Assembly (NCBI GenBank): GCA_021234155.1
Contig: JAJEKV010000124.1
Span: 930,001 to 994,000 of the forward strand
DNA from: Isoetes taiwanensis
Lineage: Eukaryota > Streptophyta > Lycopodiopsida > Isoetales > Isoetaceae
Direction of reading: 5' to 3'
DNA: 64,000 nucleotides
The position numbers and the translations under genes are program-made. A model generated the notes under the pieces. That model saw only the letters and a program-made list of their open reading frames with translations. It was not told the origin of the DNA and did not search any database. This document shows, in pieces, positions 35,476-45,700 of the stretch; the first letter of the stretch is position 1, and each line of letters opens with the position of its first letter.

Positions 35476-36207
35476 AGTGAGAAAACAACTGTGAAAATGC
35501 CAACAAAAGTATAAACGTGATAAGAAGGTGCAATATGCTAATATAGACCTAGTAACATGAAAAATGAATGAATGCCAACATGCAACAAGGAATTGAAGGT
35601 TTAACAAATTAAACTCTAGCAACGTTCTTAACTTTAAATTAAAAAAACTTAGGATATCCAATGGTTCAAACCAGCCCAAATCTATATTTTACATTTTCCT
35701 ATTTAGGGTTTAGGGTCCTTTTTTAAGGGCTTAATGGTTTTTCTAGACTATTGAAGGTTTAGGGTTTTTTTTAAGGGCTTAATGGTTTTTCTAGACTATT
35801 GAAAGAATACAGGATGTCACAAAAACGAATCCCATAGGCCGAGGGGCTTGATGGGAGGAATCGATCGAATCTATGAACCCACCGAAAATGATAAGAATGC
35901 CAAGATTAGAAATCAACATGGCGCCAAATTTCGATCAGTATCAGAATCGGCCTCTCCAGAATCAGCGTCTCTCCTCTTGTCTTTGCCGTGGTCGGCCATC
36001 TAGCCTTCGCTCTCCACCAAGTTCCTCCAATCCAAGTAAGATTCTATGGAACCTACACTCACGATTAATTGTGGAAAAGTTTCCATTTTAAGCTTTGGTT
36101 ATATTGTCTCGATTGGTGGTGGACAAGACAAAGGTAAGGGCAAAGCCCATGCTTAACGGCAATCGGCAGGGGGATGAGAAAATGACGACCATGCTAGAGA
36201 GGAAAGA
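35476..36207. promoter_or_regulatory. Divergent intergenic region between the leftward and rightward transposon genes
   Basis: The SET ORF runs left from 35475 and the rightward ORF starts near 36208, so this ~730-bp stretch must hold both promoters. It contains two copies of a GGTTTAGGGT...TTTTTTAAGGGCTTAATGG block (35704-35740 and 35757-35795) and a dense GC patch near 35835. The open frame at 35873-36091 shows no known motif and may be leader. Confidence 0.5.
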
Positions 36208-38820
36208 ATGGCCACATTTTTTGGTAATATGCCTAGTGAAATCTATCAAGATTTCTTTGATGAAATGGAGAAACGTGTAAGGAGAAGTCTTGAAATCAGG
36301 CAAAGGGAACCTGGAAATAACGAAGAACAACAAGAAAGAGACATCTTAGTTGGTGGGTAAGATTCTTTATATTTGTTAATGTTTCGATTCTGCTGGCTTT
36401 GTTACAAAGAAAAAAGGCCAAAGCCAGAATGTCCAGGTGTGAATCCTTGCCTTTCTTTATCAAACAGTCCATACTTTATTCTCTAAATGATGTGTTATAT
36501 TTGATTGGTGGTCTTATGTGGCTGTCCATTTGAAGTACAGTAGGATAAAATTTCTGGTGGATGCTTATTGTAATTATGATGCTCACAGTCTGTTTTGTTG
36601 AAGGCGAAGGCTTTGGTGTTGAATCGCTTCTCCCTTTTGTGTAGGTTCTTGAGGTTTCTTTTTTTCATAAATCAACATTTTTTCCAACTATTGTTTGCTT
36701 GCAGAGGGCTGTCTGTTGGTGCTGCAGTGCAGTGTAAATATTTGCATGGGGCTGTAGAATATGGTGTTGGACTGTTTTCATAATAGGGTGCTGGACAAAG
36801 CGACTGTTAATCTTTGATTCTACATCACAGGGAATAGTGCTTACAGCAGCTTGGCAGCTCATTAAGGCCTGATCTATTGTTCCTTCAGATTCTTCAGATT
36901 TTTGTAAACAAAGCCTCCAAATTCTTCCTTTTCTGTAAAAGTCCCATTGGAATTCTCCTGTATTGAATTCTCCATTTGAATTCTCCTGTATTGTTAAAAC
37001 TTTGGAATCAGAGTCGTATGCTTTGGAATAGTGTGTTAGACTGTGGCAATAACATGGCTGGACTGTTTTTGCATGGTTTTTTTTTGTACTTACATTGCTT
37101 GTATATTCGTTAATCTTTCTTGTCATTTTATAGCTTGAAACTCCTAAAAGCACGAAGGAGGAGCAGCATTTCAGAAGGTATGTCAGGGGCAGGAGAGTCG
37201 TCAAGACAAGGCAGGAAGCGTGCAAATAAGAAGAAAGATCCATGCGTCCTCAAAAGACACGTTGTTTTGAGCGGTTCATCCTCAGAGGAGGAAAGCGACT
37301 CTGATTCGAAGTCTGCTCATTCTTTTGATGAGGGCGAGAATCAGATCAAGCACGATCAAGATTATCCGGAGGAGATCAATCTGTCATATAACGTCCAATT
37401 TAAGAAACTATCCAAGTCTGAGGTATGCATTTCTTTTTGTCTTTTTTTAAGGTATTCTCTATTTTGAACTATTTGATGATTAATATATTGATAGAATTAA
37501 TGCTCGGAATACTTTAATGCTTTTAAATAGGTGTATTATTATAAAGGCATGCCATTTCTCGATGATGCTGGAAAAGAATTCATCGAACAAGCCACAAATG
37601 CAATGAAGGCATATTGTCACGAGGTTGATAAAACCTGGAGGCAAGTGAAACCACGCCATCGAGAAAGAGCTCTAAGGTACATTATCAATAACTTTGGACA
37701 AGGTTTAAATGAATTTGAGCTCAACAAGTTGCTAGCTAAGAGGTGGAGGCATTACAGGTAATTATTTTTACAATGCTTAGCTTTTGTTTTTTCAGATAAT
37801 TATATTCTTTAGCATAAGTATTTAACATCACGGTTAGTACAGGGACAACTTGCGGCGCAAGGTGCGAGCTGGTAAGGATTGTTGTCCCTTGAAAGTGAGC
37901 AAAGAGGTATGGGAAAGGTTCGTCGCACAATGCAATCGCGTCTATCAAAAGCAAAGAGATGCAGCTGCAAAGCGTGTTCTGAGACAGGCAACGCCACGGG
38001 ATTTGGCGGGGACATGTCTATCAGATCCAAGTTTGTAAGTCCATTTCCTTTTTTCTTGAATCAAATAGAAATAGATTAAATTTTGACACATTGAATGATG
38101 ATCTGCAATGGCAAATTGGTGAAAAATTCCTCATGAAGGCAGCTTGACCTTTTGCTCTAAGCAAGCCCATCTCTGCAAATTACAACTGTCTAGAGCGTTG
38201 CTTTTGCCTAGACAAGTCTTTGGTAGTGGCAATGTATCTTAGCTGATTTGAAAATGTTGCAGCATCTTTGACAAGTCAAGAATTGGTTAGAATGTCTGAT
38301 AGAATGCTTACAAACAAGTTAATGTTGAATTCTTTTTTCAATCTGTGGTTTTACCTTCAATGGTGGAAATAAAAAATAATTCGATTAAACAGAGCCAAGA
38401 TTTTGCATCTTAGCTCTTGCTCATGTTTGACCTGTTTGCTCATGTTTTCTCATGCTCTACACAATAGTTATCTACATGTTTTTTTAATCCCAGCATGTCT
38501 TAAAAGTTTGCTTGTGGAGGGATCATAATGCCCTGATCCGAAGTATTGCCTGAGAAAATAGTCATCTCTTCTGCTTTTAATGTTCATTTTATTTACATGA
38601 TATTATAGAAACTGCTTATCACCATGCCTTCTGAGTGATTGGTACCAAAATAAGCGCAGATGTAGGGCAAGTAAGGGGCCTGGTTTACGCATCGCTTTCC
38701 TCATTAAGTAAGCGCTTGACAACTGAGCAAAGAAAAAGTCTGCACTTATGCACATGGTTTGGGGAATTCCCTTTTTAATGCGCCTATGGAGAAGATAAGA
38801 TAAATAAATAAATATACACA

Positions 38821-39680
38821 AACCTTGTGGCCCAGCAGTTGTAGAAGCTATTGACTTTGAAGAAACCAGAGAATCTGACAATGGTGGCTTTTGATTGACT
38901 GATGCTGTTATAAATGAATATTAAGAACATGTAAGCCTAAGAAACGTGCTAAAAGCTAGAGGGTGTAATATAAGAAAGACCTTGTGGGGACAGACTTTGA
39001 GATTGGGACAATTGTTGAATCTGCCGGATAGTTTGGCTGGAGGCCTGTGTGGTGTCTCCCACAACAATTGATTGTTGTTGCACCTGCCCTTGGAAAGATG
39101 AATGCATTGGCTTTCCAGTAGCCTGCAACATATGAGGCTGCAAACTACCTTGCATTTGAGACCCGGCTTTCTTTCTTTGTGAAGGTAATTGTGAATTTGA
39201 GAAACGATTGGCTGTCCCGAACGGTGCATCAAAATACCTTGTGATGCAACATGCTCGAAGCGTCCTTGCTGGCGACTTTGGGTTAGAATTTGTCTTTGGC
39301 ATTTGTCGGGCGTTGGAATATATTGTTGGCCTTGTTGGACTGAGGTTGACCAGATGACTCTTGTGTTTGAGCTTGCTTGACCTGCATTTGTCTGTGATGT
39401 CCATTTTTGGGACGGATTTGGCGATTGCAAGCCCCGCAAATATGATTCTTCTTGTCTCTCGAGGTGTCGTTGTTGTGTCTCTGTGAACATTAACGTGGCA
39501 GGTTTATCCCATTGAGTAGCTCGGTCAGAGGGTTGTGATAGAATGTCACGCCATCACGGAGCAATATGTGTTGTCCAACAGGCTACATTTTTACTGTCTA
39601 CATTTGCTGATTGGTAGCTACTATTTTGTAAAGCTGCACTTGCTGTAGAAAGGGAAGCTCCATGGAACTTTGACGTATCC
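38821..39680 (-). pseudogene. Captured fragment of a Gln-rich host gene, antisense in a transposon intron
   Basis: Gene order on the - strand: DTSKFHGASLSTASAALQNS (about 39680-39620), TETQQRHLERQEESYLRGLQ (about 39480), SGQPIVSQIHNYLHKER, then QMQGSLQPHMLQATGKPMHS and TIRQIQQLSQSQSLSPQG up to a GT donor near 38985. A second exon (about 38903-38826) gives SVNQKPPLSDSLVSSKSIAS and ends at another GT donor. Gln/Ser-rich sequence of this kind is common in plant transcription co-factors, but I cannot name the gene. Introns are kept, so it was copied as genomic DNA. Frame changes near 39130 and 39570 show decay. Confidence 0.62.
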
Positions 39681-41029
39681 ATTTCCCTCTTATAATCATT
39701 ATCCCAACAGGCTTGTATTGTTTATAGAACTCATTTCCTATATTAATTGGTAAAAATTAAGTATTTTGATCAATGTCTTTGATGTTCTAGTTCAATGATT
39801 GGGGAACCTTTCCAATAGATGATCTAGTACGCAAGATAAAAGAGGATGGTGGATATACAGTATGGAAGAAGAAAATGATTGCGAAAGGGTATGAAGTACA
39901 TAAGGTATAGAAAAAATGATCATTTTCATTTGAATTATTATTTCATTGCCGAAAAATTATATAGTTATGCTATCATTTATGTTTGCAGCATAAAGCTAGT
40001 GACTACGTGAAGAAACCTAGCCCTGGCGTTGTGTTCAAGAAGAAGATCAAACAAGAGGATAAAGGAAACTTGAAGAACCAACAACCGATCTATCTTGATT
40101 TTGAGGAGGTTAGTAATCTCATTTTTTAGGAAAATTTTAAATAATGACCCATTTGCAGCATAGCCAGCTTGACTTGGCCTATCATATGCAGCTGCTGCAT
40201 TGTACCCATATGTAAAAATTCCTGAAGCCCTATAAGAGCTTATGTCGTTAGATCAATAGTAACCACCACGTCCTAAGCAATCCTGTTCTAAGCAACTGCC
40301 AAATCCTTGTCTAAGCAACTGCCAAATTGTTGACATTAGGAAGTGTTCTAAAATAAGTTACAGTGGAGAAAACTTAGAGTCTGGCAGATTGATCTTGGAG
40401 AAAAATACAGCGGATAGAGTCTGTAGAAAAATACAGTGGAAAATCTGCTTTAATACAGGGTGGCAGCTTGATCGTGGAGAAAAATACATTGGATAGAGGA
40501 AGACAAGGGCTTTTAACTTATCTTTCAGAAAGTTTTATAAGGTAGAGGTAGATGGCAGCTAAGTTGTAAACCATGGAAAACAAGGTGGAGGATGGACTTA
40601 AACCTTGCATACAACTTGCTGACAAGATCAGAAAAGCTGTAGAACAAGTAGATTTGTTTAAACAAGATCTTAACAGGCGTGTTTAAAAGCTGAGGAATTT
40701 GCTAAGGAAAGCTGTAAGATTATCTACCGCATATCCTAAAATACATATTGAAGATCTCGTTAATTTCTTTAACACTGACGTTTGCCCATATGATTGCTGA
40801 AATCTGTAGCATGTGGCAGTGGAAAATTCGCTTTGAATATAGTCCAGCGAAAATACAGTGGATAGAATCTGGAGAGAAATACAGTGGAAAATCCGCCTTG
40901 GATTGATGATTCTTTAGCTGTATCAATCAAAATCTTGGCTGAGGCAATTGGGGCTGAATCAAGGCATGCATGCATGCCCAATGAGGGGAAAAAAGGGCAT
41001 GCAGCGACCTCCACTTATCTGCTATCTCC

Positions 41030-41404
41030 TTGGCAACATAAATTTAGATGAATATGCTGCTGGCAATAAGACATATGATTTTGGAGTTGACATTCTATAA
41101 TTTGACCATGTATCACCCTGCCATGTTCTATTGCATTCAAGCTGCTGCATGCCTTCAGAACACTTGAAAATGTAACTGCATTTGGATTTACGCTTTCTTG
41201 TTGCATTTTCTCATAGAACCCCAAGGCATGAAGACCAGAATCATGCTGGGAAAACCCAACAATCATTGTGTTCCATGACACCAGATCTTTTTTCTGCAGA
41301 TTATCAAATACTTCCTTTGCTTCCTCCAGCATGCCACATTTTGCATACATATCAATGAGTGCATACACTTCTTGGTAAATTGAATACAATTTGAGAATTG
41401 ACAA
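41030..41404 (-). pseudogene. Captured PPR-protein fragment inside the transposon's last intron
   Basis: The - strand reads YALIDMYAKCGMLEEAKEVF, DNLQKKDLVSWNTMIVGFSQ, HALGFYEKMQQESVNPNAVT and FSSVLKACSSLNAIEHGRVI, followed by HGQIIE. This is about three repeats of the PLS-class pentatricopeptide family, which binds organelle RNA and is often used for editing. No start and no C-terminal E/DYW domain is present, and flanking frames are closed. The fragment is about 110 codons and open throughout. It lies antisense in the intron between the last two exons of the rightward transposon ORF. Confidence 0.85.
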
Positions 41405-42089
41405 ATTTCTTGTTTTATTTTTTTTACACAGGTTAGCGAAGAGGAAGAGCGCAATGAGCCCACTGATAAAGGTTCGTCTCCTGCTAAGGACGATAACCTG
41501 GAATGAGAATTATGCATGAGAGAAATTGTCTCAAATTAAAACTAAAACAAATAACTTTTTATGTTAAAAGTACATCAAATGTAGAATGATCTTTCATTCG
41601 AATTAATGTAATGTTCTTTACTTCAAGTAATTTGATTGGGATTGAGTTTTTTTATCATTACTCGTGCAATTTCTTAAATCATTTTTCCTTTCTTTGTATA
41701 TATGCATGATGCAACCATGGACTCAAACCAGACCAATTTTGCACATATGAACAAAAGATCCCAATACTAATGTCTAAAAAAAATATCTATTACCGTAACT
41801 AGAAAAATGACAAAAATTGAAAGTAGAATTGCCACAAAGAGACTTGTGATTTAGACACAAATTTGACAATGGTATCATATACGCTCAAAAACATTGACAT
41901 ATATATGTCACAAAAGGATCTAAAATTTGACAAAATTTTGTTACTCACACATCACAAAATTTGTTATACCTATTAAACTAAATGTTACAATCATGTTGCA
42001 AAATAAAATATGCTCGCTATAAGTTGCATAAAAAAGGGATATAAAACATGTTGCAAGAGAGTTACAAATATGACGTAAATGATGTCAAC

Positions 42090-42410
42090 TTGGTGTAACA
42101 ATTTGGTTGCATAATCGAGACTAATATGATAGAAAGTATGACACAATTATTGAATAACATGGATAAGCGCTTGATGCAAACATGCCATGCAATTGCTCAA
42201 ATGTAGTCGTTGAGTCGAGACTAATGTGATAGAAAACATGACGCAATTAGTGAATAACTTGGATATAAGCTCGATACAAATATGCCATGCCATTGCCACA
42301 AATATAGTCATGGTGTTGAGACTAATATGATAGAAAGTATGATGCACTTATTGATATAACTTGGATATAAGCTTGACACAAACATGCAATGTAATTGCCA
42401 CAAATGTAGT
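42090..42410. repeat. Three ~97-bp tandem units in the right CACTA subterminal region
   Basis: Each unit contains 'GAGACTAAT(A/G)TGATAGAAA', 'ATGACGCAATT', 'AACTTGGATATAAGC' and 'AACATGCCATGCAATTGCC', starting near 42117, 42215 and 42318. They carry the TGACACAA-type motif of the left end, so they belong to the transposase-binding region. Confidence 0.75.
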
Positions 42411-42435
42411 CGTTTTGTCATTTTTGCGTTATGTA

Positions 42436-42535
42436 GCCATGACACAATAGTTGACGCAATGGGTGTCGCCCATGCGACATCAAAGCCATGACACAATAGT
42501 TGACGCAATGGGTGTCGCCCATGCGACATCAAAGT
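42436..42535. repeat. Two 50-bp tandem units next to the right CACTA end
   Basis: GCCATGACACAATAGTTGAC followed by GCAATGGGTGTCGCCCATGC and GACATCAAA occurs twice without visible change (42436-42485, 42486-42535). Inside each unit ATGGGTGTCGCCCAT is an inverted repeat. Identical copies indicate a recent duplication. Confidence 0.8.
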
Positions 42536-42650
42536 ATATGACTTTTAGCGTCAACCTCGTGACATTTAGTGGGCCTCTGAGATTACGTATAGCGTCACTT
42601 TGTTTGACACTATATCCGACGAAAAATACCCTTTTCTGTTGTAGTGCAAG

Positions 42651-42803
42651 TTAAACTGATTGTAGTTTGATATCTTCTGGCAGTGCAAACAAGGTAGAAA
42701 CTATGGACTGAAGCTTTTCTGGATGTTCCTTCACGTATTGTACAAAGCCTGGCTTCCCCCTTTGCATATAAAATCCAGGTATTCCCAATTGTAAAAGCTT
42801 CTG
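42651..42803 (-). pseudogene. Orphan exon of an unidentified gene at the right CACTA border
   Basis: A splice acceptor (TTGTCTTTCAG) is followed on the - strand by KLLQLGIPGFYMQRGKPGFV, QYVKEHPEKLQSIVSTLFAL and PEDIKLQSV, then a stop five bases from the transposon end. Composition and the clean acceptor look like a real exon. I do not recognise the family. The transposon may have inserted into this exon, or the exon may have been brought in with neighbouring DNA. I found no continuation on the left side of the transposon. Confidence 0.5.
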
Positions 42804-43450
42804 AAAGACAATTGGAAAAGGAGTAACTTGCAATCTGTACTCTCAATGCATATATTTTTCAATGCATTAATCTACAAATAAAATAGCAACAAGGACATGA
42901 GATTAAAAAGAAGAAATAGTTAAAACATCTAATCACGTCCTCCCTCTGTCTTACAACTATAGTTGTAGCATATAACTACCAGTTGCCAAATGATTAATTT
43001 TTGAATGGGACAATGCCTGCAAATGGTTATCAAGACTATGACCACAATTCAGATCTATTAACTGCTCAACGTTAACAGAGCAACAGTTTCTTAAAAATAT
43101 ATTAAATTTGTCTATAGAGAACTTAAACCATAAAGGTACTTCCAGCTTTTATTTCGCACATAATGGAGTTCCATAATTTATGGTAAACGTTTTTGCATTC
43201 TTTCTTCCCAGCCTCAAGATTCTCATGAGAATACGACCTACCATGAAGAAGTTAATATTTCTATGAGGGAATACGTTTGCCTCCTTGAAAAATTAGAGCA
43301 GGGAGAAGCGAAACACCAAACAAAGGAATACAAAGGCCATTTATACTATTTGCTGCATTAGATGCTGTGCAACACAATGGTAAGCCACATTTCAACACCC
43401 AACCAATTGCTATTGAGGTGCACAGCTTGCTTCACATTTTTTCAAGTGAT

Positions 43451-43806
43451 ACACTCTTTTGTTTATAATGGTGCACCAAGCTACTCCATTTTTCATTCTA
43501 CATACGCATCACTTGATTGGATCCACAGAAAAAAAATTGCAGTTGTGAATGCCATTTCTTGGCTACTTAACATTGGCAGGTCCTTTACACTCTTTTGTTT
43601 ATAATGGTGCACCAAGCTACTCTATTTTTCATTCTACATACGCATCACTTGATTGGATCCACAGAAAAAAATTGCAGTTGTGAATGCCATTTCTTGGCTA
43701 CTTAACATTGGCAGGTCCTTTTCAAAAAATAAAAAACACACAACAAGGCAACCACAGAAAAAAATTGCAGCTGTGAATGCCATTTCTTGGCTGCTTAACA
43801 TTGGCA
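43451..43806. repeat. 136-bp tandem repeat, two and a half units
   Basis: ACACTCTTTTGTTTATAATG starts at 43451 and 43587. Each unit ends in CACAGAAAAAAATTGCAGTT followed by GTGAATGCCATTTCTTGGCT and a TTAACATTGGCAGGTCCTTT end; the third, partial copy (43751-43806) keeps only this second half. The half unit contains AATGCCATTTCTTGGC. The open frames running through the repeat are by-products of it. Confidence 0.8.
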
Positions 43807-43899
43807 GAATAGCAAGTTGGATCAAGTTAAGTCCACACACGACCATAAAAGAAATATGGCCACAACCACAAGGACAACAGAAACGATGATTAACTTGCC

Positions 43900-44825
43900 A
43901 CCCAACCTATGAGTTCAGACAAATCTGTAACTCTCCACCGAGCTGAGAGCTAGCATACACAAGACGACCATGTGATCTCAGGATTTCTCCTCCCCAGATC
44001 CATGTAACTCCATGTGTCATTCTTATATAGCAACGACACAAAGATTTACACAACCATTCTTACATTATCATTTACAACTCTCTTAAACCTCAACTCAAAT
44101 TTGATAGATCAAGTATTATTAACATGTTAAGTTAATGAAATCGAGCATTTTTTAAAAAACCAAGGAACAAGTCAAGAATGAAAGACACGTAGCAAAGACT
44201 TACACAGAACAATTGTTAGAAATTTTAGATAACAAAGACGATCGCACATATTGTTTACAAGTTTGGTTTATATCATCTACAATAAATTATGATTGTTGAG
44301 GCCCCAGTCCGATCACCACCTTTGAAACCCAAATCAAATAATATTCCAAAGCTAATGTAACTATGCAAGTTCATTTTGCATAATTATTGTATTTAAAGTA
44401 ATGCTTCATGGTTCCTCATATAAACACAAATTCCCTATAGCCCGACATATAATTCCTCCTTATCTATACTATGATCCCACTATACTACAATAGGAACCTT
44501 ATGGAATAATTTGCTAGCAAATGGGAAAATTATTTCCTTACGTACCAAACATCTACTTCATGAATTCACTACTCCCACTCAAAATTGCTACGACGGTGTT
44601 GTTCTACTCACTCTCAGCGGTAGCTATGCGACACTTCTAACATGAAGGAGCTAGGTTTCTATTAAACAATGTTAAACCTATAGAAAGTCACAAAAGTTGC
44701 AGCCAAAACAAAAGTTACAAAAGTAATAATCAAAATTGGATTATTACTGCCAAATTCCTCATAGCAGTCAAAACATGTACAGGTTCCCAACTTATGCCCA
44801 GCAACGCTGGGCACCATTACTAGTC
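43900..44825. other. Intergenic spacer, nothing recognised
   Basis: AT-rich DNA without coding frames of known type on either strand. No repeats were grouped here. Confidence 0.4.
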
Positions 44826-44830
44826 CAACA

Positions 44831-45002
44831 TAAAATTAGGGGGGAGAACTTTTTGTTGCCACGTGGCATCATCGCAGCCACAAAACTTGAAAAAACCGTT
44901 ATCAGCCAAAGAGAGCGCCGGAGAAAAGGGAAGCCAGCCGCAAGAGATTACCTGTTTTAATATGGGCTGAAATATGGCGAAATGTTCTCCCCCCTAATTT
45001 TA
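44831..45002. mobile_element. Small MITE with inverted ends and TA flanks
   Basis: The left end TAAAATTAGGGGGGAGAAC and the right end GTTCTCCCCCCTAATTTTA are perfect inverse complements over 19 bp, about 172 bp apart. The outermost TA on each side would be the target-site duplication, which would place it with Tc1/mariner-type (Stowaway-like) MITEs. There is no coding capacity; the interior frame over 44736-44960 crosses the left border and is not a gene. Confidence 0.68.
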
Positions 45003-45179
45003 CGTGCCCTTAAAAAAAAAAACCTCTACGATGACTTCGAGCTTCGCCCACCTTCAATGAATCAGCTGGGTCCTTTCCTAGCCCATCAGCTAGGTCCTTT
45101 GCTAGATCAAATCCATAATCTCCAAGTAAATTGTAACTCCATGACCAATATTTCAAGGAAATTGTGGAATTAAGCAAAT

Positions 45180-45700
45180 TTGAGAGCTAGTTACATTGTG
45201 GCCATAGCCAAGTGGGAAACCGCCCTTAAAATTGGTCAAAAGCTATTTCGCCATTCCAGCTATCTCCAAACTGGGTTGCCCACCTGTTGACTGGAATATT
45301 CCCAACAGGCACCAATCAACGGCAGGCATCAACCCACGCTCGTGCACGATCTCAGCCCTTGATCCCACGTCCATAGACGCATGGCTGTGACGGTCTAGAT
45401 CTTGAGGGTCCTTTCATGATAGGATCGTAGCCGCTGCGGCCTCCTTGGTGCCCCTGTGCTGGGGCATCTTCCTCAGGATTATGCTAAGCATTGCCAATTC
45501 GAAAACAAATTCTCTGATCTCGGAGCTGGAGCACTGAATTTTGTTGCACCCACAATTTGACATTTCTTGTTTGATGCCAGTCTGATCTGATTCCCTTCGA
45601 TGCTTTGCTCAGCTGTTTCTTATCGTATAAGCTCAAATCCTGCAGAATTGGGGGCTGCATGCTAAGCATTGCTCCTGATGTGGGCAAGATTTGGTGAATT
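45180..45700 (+). promoter_or_regulatory. Upstream region and probable 5' UTR of the fimbrin gene
   Basis: About 520 bp between the MITE and the start codon. It includes a GC-richer patch (45330-45480) with short repeats of ATGCTAAGCATTG (about 45481 and 45659) in the probable leader. No TATA box was assigned with confidence. Confidence 0.4.

Larger units (their letters stand above)
36208..41506 (+). pseudogene. Second CACTA ORF (En/Spm Transposase_24-like), interrupted by captured DNA
   Basis: Exons: about 36208-36357 (MATFFGNMPSEIYQDFFDEM), about 37136-37422 (basic and acidic, RKRANKKKDP and SSSEEESDSDS), 37531-37757 (WRQVKPRHRERALRYIINNF, LNKLLAKRWRHYR), 37843-38034 (VWERFVAQCNRVYQKQRDAA, KRVLRQATPRDLAG), 39791-39904 (FNDWGTFPIDDLVRKIKEDG), 39989-40108 (YVKKPSPGVVFKKK) and 41432-41506 (acidic end). 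This matches the plant En/Spm accessory transposase type, with 'KRWR.yR' and 'RR..R...W'. Splice phases agree except between 38034 (phase 2) and 39791 (phase 0), where 1.75 kb of foreign sequence now sits; an exon has probably been lost there. The family is thought to bind the subterminal repeats. Confidence 0.72.
29190..42646. mobile_element. CACTA (En/Spm) DNA transposon, 13.5 kb, with captured genes
   Basis: The left end is CACTACAAGAGGATAGGC at 29190; the right end, read on the other strand, is CACTACAACAGAAAAGGG from 42646. Both ends carry hundreds of bases dense in TGTGTCA / TGACACAA / TGCGTCA motifs, the usual subterminal transposase-binding repeats. Inside are a TnpD-like transposase and a SET-domain ORF on the - strand and a second transposon ORF on the + strand, plus antisense fragments of two host genes. 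The three bases outside the ends (TCC on the left, CAA on the right) do not match, so no 3-bp duplication is visible. The ends may have been recombined, or the flank has mutated. Confidence 0.85.
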
